From assembly GCA_947311485.1 (NCBI GenBank), contig CAMZLM010000212.1:1-33855 (forward strand): a stretch of DNA of 33,855 nt, in the 5' to 3' direction. The notes under the pieces are model-generated. The model was not told the origin of the DNA and ran no database searches. It saw only the letters and a list, made by a program, of their open reading frames with translations. The DNA is from an uncultured Paracoccaceae bacterium. Its GTDB lineage: Bacteria; Pseudomonadota; Alphaproteobacteria; Rhodobacterales; Rhodobacteraceae. This document shows, in pieces, positions 6,993 through 15,350 of this stretch; positions within the stretch are counted from its first letter, which is position 1, and each line of letters begins with the position of its first letter. Both the position numbers and the translations under genes were made by a program.

Positions 6993-8036
6993 TTACTTCA
7001 AGAAACCGTAGTTTTTCCACAGTTTGTATTCTTCACGATAGTCCTGCATGGATTTCCAGATACGGGCGAAATCCTCGTTCTTGGCGGCTTGCTCTGCGGC
7101 AACCTCGTTCCATTTTTCCTCGAACACGGCCAGATCCTCGTCAGACCATTTATGCAGGGTTACCCCGTGGCCGACCAATTCCTTGAGTGCCTTGGCCTGC
7201 AGGGCTTCGCCTTCGGCCAGACCGGTTGCCACATTGGCGCGACAGGCGGTGGTGATGATTTTTTGCTGTTGGGCGTCCATGGCATTCCATTTGTCCATGT
7301 TGATCATCATTTCCAGCAGGGTGGATTGCTGATGCCAGCCGGGGAAGTAGTAATGTTTGGCGATCTGGTAGAACCCCAGTTTCAGATCAATCGCCGGCAT
7401 GGAAAATTCGGTCGCATCAATGGTGCCCCGCTCCAGCGCCGGATAAATATCGGCGGCAGCCAGCAACTGTGTATCGACTCCCAGCTTCTGCATCACCTTG
7501 GCTCCCAGACCAAAGAAACGCATTTTCAGCCCTTTCAGGTCGGCCACGGAATCAATCGGCTTGCGGAACCAGCCGGATGCCTCGGGTGCGATGATACCGC
7601 AGACCATGGTGTGGATATTGTGGCGGGCGTACAGTTCCTGCATCATTTCCTCGCCACCGCCGTAATACATCCAGCCAAGGTATTCACCGGCGGACGGGCC
7701 AAAGGGCACGGTGGTAAACAGGGTCACAGCGGGTTCCTTGCCCTGCCAGTATCCCGGCGCGGACCACCCCGCATCCACGGCACCGGATTTCACCGCGTCA
7801 AACAGTTCAAGCGCTGGCACCAAGGCACCCGGCTCGTAGAATTTCACCTTGATACGGTCGCCGGCCATGGCGTTGATGTTGGCTTCCAGCTCTTTGCCAA
7901 GCGTGCCCAGCTGCACCAGACCGCCGGGGAACGTGGACCCCATTTTCAGACGTGCGTTTTCAGCGGCATTCGCCCCTGTAACGCTTGTCATGGCCATAAC
8001 GGCCCCCGCCACGGCGGAATAAATCAGTTTTTTCAT
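6993..8036 (-). CDS. TRAP transporter substrate-binding protein (DctP family)
   Basis: 347-residue periplasmic binding protein. The first ~25 residues are a Sec signal peptide (KK, a hydrophobic core, then ANA before AEN). The mature protein shows the DctP pattern GLKMRFFGLGAKVMQKLG near the middle and GTIDATEFSMP after it, which places it with the FcbT1/COG4663 type that binds carboxylates through a conserved Arg (R in KMRFFG). A GGGAG Shine-Dalgarno precedes the ATG. It follows the ThDP-enzyme gene by 92 bases containing a 6-base-stem hairpin, which may allow a different expression level for this usually abundant protein. Ligand unknown. Confidence 0.92.
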   Translation of the reverse strand: MKKLIYSAVAGAVMAMTSVTGANAAENARLKMGSTFPGGLVQLGTLGKELEANINAMAGDRIKVKFYEPGALVPALELFDAVKSGAVDAGWSAPGYWQGKEPAVTLFTTVPFGPSAGEYLGWMYYGGGEEMMQELYARHNIHTMVCGIIAPEASGWFRKPIDSVADLKGLKMRFFGLGAKVMQKLGVDTQLLAAADIYPALERGTIDATEFSMPAIDLKLGFYQIAKHYYFPGWHQQSTLLEMMINMDKWNAMDAQQQKIITTACRANVATGLAEGEALQAKALKELVGHGVTLHKWSDEDLAVFEEKWNEVAAEQAAKNEDFARIWKSMQDYREEYKLWKNYGFLK

Positions 8037-8092
8037 TATTCAAGTCTCCCTTTTCAGTTGCCAGCCCGCGGTGCTGACGGATTACGCGGTGT

Positions 8093-8109
8093 GCGGGGTT
8101 TGTCCCCGC
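8093..8109 (-). other. Short stem-loop between the ThDP-enzyme gene and dctP
   Basis: GCGGGG (8093-8098) pairs with CCCCGC (8104-8109) around a 5-base loop. There is no T-run on the minus strand, so an mRNA-stability or processing element within the operon is more likely than a terminator. Confidence 0.4.
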
Positions 8110-8128
8110 TTGTTTGGTGCGAGTGGCA

Positions 8129-9856
8129 TCAGGCCACCCGATCCCCTTTTTTGATTTTCACAGTACGGTTATCCACCGCCGGCAACATGCGCGATGGATC
8201 GCGTGTGACCATCACGTCAATCACGCTGGGCCGGTCGGTTTCGTCCATGGCCGCCGCCAGCGCCGCCGCCAGATCACCGGGCTGTTCCACCCGAATCCCG
8301 TGGCAGCCCATGGCCTTGGCCACCTCTGCGTAATTGGTTTCCGACAGGTCGGAAGATTGATAATTGCCTTCGCCATACATCAGATGCTGCAACGCCTTGA
8401 CGTAACCGGAGGCCGCGTTGTTCACCACGATCACCGTCACCCCCAGCCCCATGCGTCGCGCGGTTTCCAGTTCGCCCAGCACCATGTTGAACCCGCCGTC
8501 CCCTGTCAGGCCGATCACAGTGGCATCCGGCGCGGCCAGTTGCGCGCCCATTGCCCCGGGTAACCCGTACCCGATGCTGGCAAAGCCCCGATCCGGTACG
8601 AAATTGCGCATGGCCTTTTGGGTGTCAAACAGCAAGCCGCCCCAATGGGCCGCAAAACCGCCGTCGGCGATTAGATAGCCGTCTTCGGGCAGGGCCTTGT
8701 TGATTTCGGTAATCAGCCGCGCCATATGTACCGGCGTTTCATCGGAATCGAGCCGCCCGGAAACATCCTGTCGCCATGCTGCCATTTTGGCCGGAATTTC
8801 AGCCAGATAATCCGTACGCGCCGCCTTTTGCGCGGCCCCGTCACCCATTTCCAGCGCAATATCGGACAGCCCCGCCTTGGCATCGCCCCAGAGTTTCAGC
8901 GTCGGCGTATAGGTCCGCCCCATTTCCTCGGCCACGGAATCCAGATGGATCACCGCCGCCCCTGCTGCCGGTATCGAATAACGTTTGGTGGCGATTTCTC
9001 CGAGCTTGCACCCCACTACCAGCAAACAATCGCTGGCGGCAATCAGGTCATTGGCAATCCGGTCATAGCGCCCGAACAGCCCTGCGCTTAGCGGGCTGTT
9101 GCAAGCGATTGCCCCCTTGCCGGTCAGGGTATGGGCCACCGGAATACCGAAGGTTTCGGCCAGCGCCGTGACCTCTTCCTGCGCGCTGGACAGATGGATT
9201 CCGCCCCCCACCAGCAGCATTGGCCGCTTGGCCTTGGTCAGCATATCGGCGGCCTTGGTCACATCGTCCATATCGGGCCGGCAACGCAGCGCCGGAATGG
9301 CGGTGTGGGCCGGGTTGGCGGTGAATTCGACCATGTCAAAATCATGGGTGCCGTGGGCCACGTCCTCGGGGACTGACACCACCACAGGACCGGGGCGCCC
9401 CGATGTCGCCACACAAAAGGCCCGCGCGATGATTTCAGGGATCCGCGCCACGGTTTCCACCCGCAACAGTTCCTTGCAGGCCGGACGCAGGATCGACACC
9501 TGATCGGTTTCCTGCGTCATGTTCTTGCCCGCATGTTCGCGGTTGGCGTCGCCAATGATGGCCACAATTGGCGACCCCGCGTTTAGGGCCTCCACCAGTC
9601 CGGTCACCAAATTGGTCGCCCCCGGCCCAAGCGTGGCATCCACCAGCCCGACGCGGTTGGATACTTTGGAATAGGCATCGGCGGCAAAAACCGCGCAGCG
9701 TTCGTCGTTGATCAGGTTATGTTGCAGCCCCAGCCGCCGTGCCGCATCGTAAAACGGCAACAATTGAAACCCGCCCATGCCGAACATCGGGCCGGCTCCG
9801 TGGGCCTGCAACATACGGGCTATGGCTTCGCCGCCGGTGATTTCATTCTTGCTCAT
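8129..9856 (-). CDS. Acetolactate-synthase-like thiamine-diphosphate enzyme
   Basis: 575 residues with the three-domain layout of the AHAS/POX family: N-terminal pyrimidine-binding domain, central domain (about 190-330), and C-terminal pyrophosphate domain. The catalytic Glu that activates ThDP is E52 (NDERCA), and the metal/ThDP motif is GDG 452-454 with NN 479-480. These enzymes decarboxylate or ligate 2-oxoacids. The sequence does not match the hallmark N-terminus of sulfoacetaldehyde acetyltransferase, and no AHAS small subunit is nearby, so a catabolic role is likelier than branched-chain amino-acid synthesis. Its ATG overlaps the E1-beta stop by 4 bases, linking it to an E1 pair that uses the same cofactor. 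Substrate unknown. Confidence 0.85.
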   Translation of the reverse strand: MSKNEITGGEAIARMLQAHGAGPMFGMGGFQLLPFYDAARRLGLQHNLINDERCAVFAADAYSKVSNRVGLVDATLGPGATNLVTGLVEALNAGSPIVAIIGDANREHAGKNMTQETDQVSILRPACKELLRVETVARIPEIIARAFCVATSGRPGPVVVSVPEDVAHGTHDFDMVEFTANPAHTAIPALRCRPDMDDVTKAADMLTKAKRPMLLVGGGIHLSSAQEEVTALAETFGIPVAHTLTGKGAIACNSPLSAGLFGRYDRIANDLIAASDCLLVVGCKLGEIATKRYSIPAAGAAVIHLDSVAEEMGRTYTPTLKLWGDAKAGLSDIALEMGDGAAQKAARTDYLAEIPAKMAAWRQDVSGRLDSDETPVHMARLITEINKALPEDGYLIADGGFAAHWGGLLFDTQKAMRNFVPDRGFASIGYGLPGAMGAQLAAPDATVIGLTGDGGFNMVLGELETARRMGLGVTVIVVNNAASGYVKALQHLMYGEGNYQSSDLSETNYAEVAKAMGCHGIRVEQPGDLAAALAAAMDETDRPSVIDVMVTRDPSRMLPAVDNRTVKIKKGDRVA

Positions 9857-10833
9857 GGTGCGGATTTCCCCAGTGTTTCAAGTGCTGCTTTTTCGATCAT
9901 GTCTTCGGTGATGCGCACCTGATCTTCAAGATTCGGTGCATAGGCTACCAGCGAGCGCGGTGCGCCCAGCCGGCGCAAAGGCCCGCGCAAGGCGTCCCCG
10001 GCCTGTTCGGCGACTGTGGCCACGACCTCGGCTCCGAAACCGCCCACGGCCACGGATTCATGTGCCACCACCAGCCGCCCGGTCTTGCGCACGCTGGCCA
10101 GCACGGTTCCCTTGTCCCACGGCCAGAGGCTGCGCAGGTCGATCACCTCGGCGTGGATGTTTTGCGTGGCCAGCCTGTCGGCCACAGCCACACATTTGTT
10201 GGCGGTGTCGGACCAGCTGACAAGGGTCACATCATCGCCGCTGCGCCGCACGGCGGCCTTGCCAAGGGTTACCTCGAGGCTTTTGTCTACCTCGCCTTCC
10301 ATCTGCCAGATGTTTTTGTGTTCCAGATAAACTACAGGGTCATCGCATTTGATTGCGGCTTTCATCATCGAATAATTGTCCTGCGGTGTGGCAGGACAGA
10401 CCACCACCAACCCGGGAATATGTACATACCAGCTTTCCAGCGACTGGCTGTGTTGCGCGGCAGAAGAGCGCCACAACCCGATCGGTTTGCGGATCACCAT
10501 CGGTGCGCGGGACTGGCCGCCGAACATGAAACGCGCCTTGGCGATCTGGTTGACCAGCTCGTCCGTGGCGCACAGGGCAAAATCGGAAAACCGCATTTCC
10601 ACAATCGGTCGCGTGCCGACCATCGCCGCCCCAAAGGCCGCCCCCATGATCGCTGCCTCTGAAATCGGGGTGTCCGCCACACGGTCAGGGCCGAATTCCT
10701 CTTGCAAGCCGAGGTATTGCCCGAACACCGACCCGCGCCCGAGATCCTCTCCCACACACCAGACAGTTTTGTCCGCATGCATCATTTCGCGCACGGCCTC
10801 GCGGCTGGCCTCTACATAGGTCATTTTTACCAT
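9853..10833 (-). CDS. 2-oxoacid/acetoin dehydrogenase E1 component, beta subunit
   Basis: 326 residues, the usual size of AcoB/PdhB-type beta subunits. Family features are DTPISEAAIMGAAFGAAM (about residues 53-70), then PIVEMRFSDF, and AAQHSQSLESWYVHIPGLVVVCPATPQD in the middle. It should pair with the alpha subunit immediately upstream to make an alpha2beta2 ThDP enzyme that decarboxylates a 2-oxoacid or cleaves an acetoin-like ketone and passes the acyl group to a lipoyl carrier. No E2 or E3 gene is present in the window. Its start overlaps the alpha stop by one base and its stop overlaps the next ThDP gene, so all three are translationally coupled. Confidence 0.9.
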   Translation of the reverse strand: MVKMTYVEASREAVREMMHADKTVWCVGEDLGRGSVFGQYLGLQEEFGPDRVADTPISEAAIMGAAFGAAMVGTRPIVEMRFSDFALCATDELVNQIAKARFMFGGQSRAPMVIRKPIGLWRSSAAQHSQSLESWYVHIPGLVVVCPATPQDNYSMMKAAIKCDDPVVYLEHKNIWQMEGEVDKSLEVTLGKAAVRRSGDDVTLVSWSDTANKCVAVADRLATQNIHAEVIDLRSLWPWDKGTVLASVRKTGRLVVAHESVAVGGFGAEVVATVAEQAGDALRGPLRRLGAPRSLVAYAPNLEDQVRITEDMIEKAALETLGKSAP

Positions 10834-11840
10834 CAGAATGCCTCCACTGCCGGGCTGCCCGTGTCCTGAACATCCAGAAACGCGGTGTTGTCATCGGGGA
10901 AAGGTGTCGCTGCGGCTTTGGCCAGCACGGCGATCATTTCGGTTTGGGCGGTTTGGTGGATGGTGTCGAGCGCATCCTCGCTCACGCCCATTCCGGCCAG
11001 CAATGTACGTTGGCGGGCAATCGGATCGTTCAGCTTTTCCTCGCGTGCGGATTCGTCTTCGGGTCGATAGGTCGCCGGATCAAACGAGGTATGCCCCGTG
11101 CGCCGGTAGGTGATCAGATGCAACATTTCCGGTGGACCACCCGCCCGCAGGCGGGCGGCGATTTCGTCGGCAGCATTGGCGACGGCCTCGACGTTGTTGC
11201 CGTCAATTACTGTTGCCTTCAGGCCCAGCGATTTTGCCCGCGCTGCCGCCCCCTGACCGGCGGTAACGCTTTTGGTCTTGGTGGTGGCGGAATACTGGTT
11301 GTCCTCGCAGACAAACATCACCGGCAGTTCAAATACGCTGGCCCAGTTGATACCCTCCAGAAACGGGCCGCGATTGATCGCGCCATCGCCGAACACATCC
11401 ACCACAATCCGGTTGTCACCCATCAGCTTGATCCCGTGTGCGGCACCGGCTCCGATGGTGATGTTGGCACCAACCACCCCGTTGGCCCCCAGCATTCCCA
11501 CCCCGAAATCGGCAATATGCATGGACCCGCCCTTGCCCCCGCAACAGCCGCCCTCGCGGCCCAGCAATTCGCGCATCATGGCCAAAGCGTCGGCCCCCTT
11601 GGCCAGCGTGTGGCCGTGTCCCCGATGGGTCGACAGCAAAATATCATCCGTGTTCAACGCCTGCATCACGCCGGCGGCGCAGGCCTCTTGGCCGATGGAG
11701 GGATGGATCGCCCCCAGCACCAGTTTGTCCCGTTCAGCGGCCAGAATCGCCTGTTCCTCAAAGGCGCGAATGCGTTCCATCATCGCCAGAAGTTCCCGCG
11801 CCCGTGCGGTGTTATGGGTTGCCGTGTTCACTTGTTTCAC
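10833..11840 (-). CDS. 2-oxoacid/acetoin dehydrogenase E1 component, alpha subunit
   Basis: 335 residues. The ThDP/Mg motif is GDGA (151-154) with N181 closing it (EDNQYS). GGCCGGKGGSMHIAD (about 97-111) and the G-A-N-G-V-V-G-A loop are very close in pattern to acetoin dehydrogenase AcoA, and it lacks the N-terminal extension of branched-chain oxoacid E1-alpha. It uses a GTG start that overlaps the iclR stop by 4 bases (GTGA), with GGAG 7 bases upstream. Acetoin, pyruvate or another small oxo compound are all possible substrates. The family assignment is firm and the substrate is not. Confidence 0.9.
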   Translation of the reverse strand: MKQVNTATHNTARARELLAMMERIRAFEEQAILAAERDKLVLGAIHPSIGQEACAAGVMQALNTDDILLSTHRGHGHTLAKGADALAMMRELLGREGGCCGGKGGSMHIADFGVGMLGANGVVGANITIGAGAAHGIKLMGDNRIVVDVFGDGAINRGPFLEGINWASVFELPVMFVCEDNQYSATTKTKSVTAGQGAAARAKSLGLKATVIDGNNVEAVANAADEIAARLRAGGPPEMLHLITYRRTGHTSFDPATYRPEDESAREEKLNDPIARQRTLLAGMGVSEDALDTIHQTAQTEMIAVLAKAAATPFPDDNTAFLDVQDTGSPAVEAF

Positions 11841-12610
11841 CCTTGCTCCATTTCATCAATTCGTTGTGCCAGCAGCGTTGCTTCCTGCCACATGGCCGGT
11901 ATCAGAACCGTATTGATCCGTTCCGGCGTCATACGGGCATCAATTGCGCCAATGGCAATCGCGGCCACCAGCCGGCCCTTGCCGGTGATCACCGGCACGG
12001 AAATCGCGCTGGTGCCGGCCACGATCCGCCCGAAATTTGCGGCATAGGCGGTTTTCTGAAAGACGGCATAATCGGCGGCCAGTTCGGCCTCGCTCACCCC
12101 GTAATCCGCCATCCAGTTCTTGTTGATCCGCTGGATGGTTTCGCGTTCCTTACGGCTCATCGAACAATAGAGCGCGAGCGCCCCCGCCCCGACACCCAGC
12201 GGGCGTGTGTCGCCTACATTCAGCGTCAATGTCCGAATGGGAAAGGCCCCTGTGGCGCGTGAAATACAGATGGCGGCGGCCCCTTCGGGGATCGACAGAA
12301 AAACGGTGTCCTCGGTCAGGGCAGCCAGCCGCTGCATGCCGCGTTTGGAAATGGCGGCAATATCGGTGCGGCAGGCGGTCTGCGATATCCGCGCCAGTTT
12401 TTGCCCCAGCCGGTATTGGCGGCTCTCCAGATCCTGAAAGACGTACCCTACATCTTGTAAATTCGCCAACACGCGAAACACCGTGGTTTTGGAAAAGTCG
12501 GATTCGGCAACGATCTGGGCGAGCGACAGCCCGTCAGGTGCTTTGGTCAGCACATCAATAATACGCGCAGCACGCGGGATGGATCCGGTTATCGCGGCGA
12601 TCTCGGTCAT
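11837..12610 (-). CDS. IclR-family transcriptional regulator
   Basis: 257 residues: an N-terminal winged helix (about 8-70, with GLSLAQIVAESDFSKTTVFRVLANLQDVGYV) and a C-terminal GAF-like effector domain (about 80-250, with LTLNVGDTRPLGVGAGALALY and ISVPVITGKGRLVAAIAIG). IclR proteins bind small carboxylates and repress or activate adjacent catabolic genes. It heads the ThDP/TRAP operon and is divergent from the duplicated protein and ABC importer, so it most likely controls both from the 94-base gap. A TTCCG-N5-CGGAA palindrome lies there at 12628-12642. The effector is probably the imported compound or an intermediate. Confidence 0.92.
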   Translation of the reverse strand: MTEIAAITGSIPRAARIIDVLTKAPDGLSLAQIVAESDFSKTTVFRVLANLQDVGYVFQDLESRQYRLGQKLARISQTACRTDIAAISKRGMQRLAALTEDTVFLSIPEGAAAICISRATGAFPIRTLTLNVGDTRPLGVGAGALALYCSMSRKERETIQRINKNWMADYGVSEAELAADYAVFQKTAYAANFGRIVAGTSAISVPVITGKGRLVAAIAIGAIDARMTPERINTVLIPAMWQEATLLAQRIDEMEQG

Positions 12611-12627
12611 GTCACCCTGTCTATATG

Positions 12628-12642
12628 TTCCGTTTATCGGAA
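12628..12642. promoter_or_regulatory. Candidate IclR operator in the divergent promoter
   Basis: TTCCGTTTATCGGAA is an inverted repeat with 5-base arms and a 5-base centre, 18 bases upstream of the iclR start. The arm sequence and 15-base span fit known IclR-family operators. It lies in the only non-coding gap shared by the two divergent operons. Confidence 0.65.
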
Positions 12643-12704
12643 TGTTTTGTTCTGATAACTAGAAACCATTTGCTGAATCGAGTCAAGCATCCTAGGTTTC
12701 GCCT

Positions 12705-13499
12705 ATGGATTCTCTATTGCTCGACTCAATCACGGATGCGGATGCCCTTGCCAAAGGGCGGGTGGTGGTTTGTGGATCGCACGGCGGTATGTATCCGGCG
12801 GCGGTGGCCTCGGGGGCCGGTGTGCGCGCGGTGGTTTTCAATGATGCGGGCGAGGGGCTGGAACGCGCCGGTGTAGCCGGTGTGCTGGCGCTGGAAGGCA
12901 TCGGCATGGCAGCGGCAGCGGTGGATTGCAACAGTTGCCATATCGGGTCAGCCAGCGATACACTGGCGCGGGGTATCATCAGCGTTGCCAATGATGTTGC
13001 GGCGGGATTGGGCGTTATGCCCGGCACGCCGGTGGCGCAGGCGGTGGCCCTGTTGCAAGGTGCCGCCGCGCCGGCAGGGCAGTTGCCGCCGGTAAGCGAA
13101 TCCCGTCAGGAATTAAAATTCGGTAACGGTACTGTGCTGCATTTGCTCGATTCGGCGTCGCTGGTCGGGCCGCAAGATATCGGTAAAATCGTGATCACCG
13201 GCTCGCATGGCGGGCTGATCGGGGGGAATCTAAAGCGCGCGATCAAGGCCAATGCCCGTATTGCAGTGTTCAATGATGCCGGCTTCGGGGCGGATGATAT
13301 CGGAGTTACCCGTCTGCCGGCCCTGAATGCGCGCGGGGTTGTTGCCGTGACGGTTGCCTGCCAAACTGCCCGCATCGGCGAGGCGCTCTCGGCGCTTGAA
13401 ACCGGCGTGATTTCGGCCCAGAATGATCTGGCGCAGGCGCTTGGTGCGCAAACGGGGCGCGGCCTGTCGGATTGGCTGCTGGCTATAGAACAAGACTGA
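12705..13499 (+). CDS. Unrecognised protein built from two copies of one ~105-residue domain
   Basis: 264 residues, no signal peptide or membrane segment, probably cytoplasmic. I do not recognise the family. Residues ~3-107 and ~147-252 align end to end. Both copies have LLDS at the start, then GSHGG (24-28 and 166-170), VFNDAG (45-50 and 188-193), an aligned cysteine (C75 and C219), IG (80-81 and 224-225), and a closing helix with ISxxND. The linker (108-146) is rich in Ala, Pro and Gln. Conserved His, Asn, Asp and Cys in both halves suggest an enzyme with pseudo-twofold symmetry. It is the first gene of the plus-strand operon, 21 bases before the ABC binding protein and divergent from iclR. 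No good Shine-Dalgarno precedes the ATG. The function is unknown; the context suggests action on the imported substrate. Confidence 0.8.
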   Translation: MDSLLLDSITDADALAKGRVVVCGSHGGMYPAAVASGAGVRAVVFNDAGEGLERAGVAGVLALEGIGMAAAAVDCNSCHIGSASDTLARGIISVANDVAAGLGVMPGTPVAQAVALLQGAAAPAGQLPPVSESRQELKFGNGTVLHLLDSASLVGPQDIGKIVITGSHGGLIGGNLKRAIKANARIAVFNDAGFGADDIGVTRLPALNARGVVAVTVACQTARIGEALSALETGVISAQNDLAQALGAQTGRGLSDWLLAIEQD

Positions 13500-13520
13500 A
13501 AACAAAATGGGAGTAAAGAC

Positions 13521-14537
13521 ATGACAAAACTGAACCGCCGCACGGCGCTGACATTGATGGGCGGGGCGGCTGCGGCCTCTGCCTTGGCCACACCGGTCCT
13601 GTCACAAAACCGCAAGATCAAGGTTGGTGCGCTGCATTTCACCAGCCATTCCGGCAGCTTTATCGCGCTGGAAAAAGGCCATTTCGATAAGGCCGGTCTT
13701 GATGTGGAGTTGAAATTTTTTCAGGCCTCGACGCCGATGGCCGTGGCGATTGCGTCGGGGGATATCGACTATGCCGTCACCGCGATTTCCGGTGGTTTGG
13801 TGTCTTTGGCAGACAAAGGCGCGATCAAGGTCATCGGGGGTGCCCTGTCCGAAGAACCGGGCATTGAGGGGCAGAAGATCCTTGCCTCGGACGCGGCGTT
13901 TCAGGCGGGTCTGACCTCGCCTAAAATGCTGGACGGCAAGACCTATGGCATGACCAGCGCCGGTTCATCGTTCCATTACATGGGGTCCAAGGTCGCCATG
14001 GCCGAAGGTGTGAACGTTAAATTCAAGCCGCTGCAAAAAGTCGGCGCGATCATCGGCGCACTGAAATCGGGCCAGATCGACGCTTGGTCGATTGTGCCGC
14101 ATATTGCCAAGCCGCTGGCCGGTTCCGGCAAGGTGCATATCATCGGCAATATTTCCGATTACCTGCCAAACTATCAGGTGACCACTGTGTTTACCTCGGC
14201 CCATAACGCGGCCAATGAACGCGATATGACGACCGCCTTTATCAAGGGGTTTTCCGCGGGTGTAGCCGATTACAACGCGGTTATGGTGGATAAAACCCAA
14301 GGCGAAGACGCCATCAACGCCATGGTCGATCTGATCCACAAATACGTTTATGCGGATCGCCCGCGCGAAAAGGCGGCGAAATCGATCATCAATGGCTCCA
14401 TGCGCCTGACCCCCGGTGCGGCGCTGAATGTGACGTCGGTTGCGGATCAGTTGAACTGGTTCAAATCCGAAGGGCTGGTCAAAGATCACATCACCCTTGA
14501 TACGCTGGTGGATGCCAGCTACGTCAAAACCATGTAA
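13521..14537 (+). CDS. ABC transporter substrate-binding protein (nitrate/sulfonate/taurine, NMT1-like family)
   Basis: 338 residues. The N-terminus is a Tat-like signal (NRRTALTLMGG, a hydrophobic stretch, then an Ala-rich cleavage region near residue 29). The mature part has the SsuA/TauA/NMT1 pattern: LHFTSHSGSFIALEKGHFDKAGLDVELKFF near the start, SGDIDYAVTAISGG, and KSGQIDAWSIVPHIA in the middle. A GGGAG Shine-Dalgarno precedes the ATG. With the following ATPase and permease it makes a complete importer. This family binds sulfonates, nitrate, pyrimidine thiamine precursors, aromatic acids and others, so the ligand cannot be read from the sequence. Confidence 0.9.
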   Translation: MTKLNRRTALTLMGGAAAASALATPVLSQNRKIKVGALHFTSHSGSFIALEKGHFDKAGLDVELKFFQASTPMAVAIASGDIDYAVTAISGGLVSLADKGAIKVIGGALSEEPGIEGQKILASDAAFQAGLTSPKMLDGKTYGMTSAGSSFHYMGSKVAMAEGVNVKFKPLQKVGAIIGALKSGQIDAWSIVPHIAKPLAGSGKVHIIGNISDYLPNYQVTTVFTSAHNAANERDMTTAFIKGFSAGVADYNAVMVDKTQGEDAINAMVDLIHKYVYADRPREKAAKSIINGSMRLTPGAALNVTSVADQLNWFKSEGLVKDHITLDTLVDASYVKTM

Positions 14538-14582
14538 ACCGCGCGGGGCGGGCAACCGCCCCGACGCCAAAGGACAAACCCC

Positions 14583-15350
14583 ATGGATATCCGCCTGTCG
14601 GCTCTCACCCATAAATACGATGACTTCGAGGTGCTGCGCGACATCTCTCTGGATATTCCGTCGGGTAAAATCACCTGCATTGTCGGGCCGTCCGGTTGTG
14701 GCAAGTCTACCCTGTTGCGCCTGATTGGCGGGCTGGAGCGGCCGACGGCGGGGCAGGTGTTGCAACTGGGCGATCCGCCGCCGGATTGTCTGAACCCGCT
14801 GACCTATATCTTTCAGGATTTCGCCCTGCTGCCATGGCGTAGCGTGCGGGGCAATATTGCGCTGGTGCTGGAGGATCACGGTCTGACCAAGGCGCAGATA
14901 CAGGCGATCATCGACGATGTGCTGGCCCGTACCAAACTGTCCGATTTTGCCGATGCCCTGCCCAAACAGCTGTCAGGCGGGATGAAACAACGGGTGGCCA
15001 TTGCCCGCGCATTGGCGGTGAAACCGGCTGTGATGCTGATGGATGAACCCCTGTCCGCGCTGGACAGCCAGACCCGTGAATTGCTGATGGAGGATCTGGT
15101 GTCGCTCTGGTCCCGTACGCCGTTCACCGCTGTTTATGTTACCCATAATCTGGCAGAGGCCGTGCGCCTTGGCCATGCCATCGTGGTGCTGTCGCGCCGA
15201 CCCGGGCAAATTCAGGAAATCGTTCATATCGACAAACCGCTGGAACAACGCAGCCATGCCGATCCGGAACTGGACGCCAAACAAACCCACCTGTGGAACC
15301 TGATGCGCGAAGAAGCCCGCGCCGCCGATGCGGAGCTGCTGCATGTCTGA
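14583..15350 (+). CDS. ABC transporter ATP-binding protein (SsuB/TauB type)
   Basis: 255-residue nucleotide-binding subunit. Walker A is GPSGCGKST (about residues 38-46), the signature is LSGGMKQR (about 122-129), Walker B is VMLMDEPLSALD, and the switch His is in YVTHNLAEAVRLGHAIVVLSRRPG. The pattern places it with the nitrate/sulfonate/bicarbonate group, consistent with its binding protein. The start has AAAGGAC 10 bases upstream. Its last codons overlap the permease gene by 8 bases, so the two are coupled. Confidence 0.93.
   Translation: MDIRLSALTHKYDDFEVLRDISLDIPSGKITCIVGPSGCGKSTLLRLIGGLERPTAGQVLQLGDPPPDCLNPLTYIFQDFALLPWRSVRGNIALVLEDHGLTKAQIQAIIDDVLARTKLSDFADALPKQLSGGMKQRVAIARALAVKPAVMLMDEPLSALDSQTRELLMEDLVSLWSRTPFTAVYVTHNLAEAVRLGHAIVVLSRRPGQIQEIVHIDKPLEQRSHADPELDAKQTHLWNLMREEARAADAELLHV

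Noticed and set aside
6870-8333. Long open frame (487 codons) on the plus strand opposite the TRAP binding-protein gene
   Set aside because: Its translation has low-complexity composition (rich in His, Gln, Gly and Arg) and no family pattern, while the opposite strand encodes a clear DctP protein with signal peptide. High-GC antisense artefact.
8129-9856. Sulfoacetaldehyde acetyltransferase (Xsc) or the biosynthetic acetolactate synthase IlvB
   Set aside because: The N-terminal pattern does not fit Xsc and there is no phosphotransacetylase gene; no regulatory small subunit is next to it, as would be expected for IlvB.
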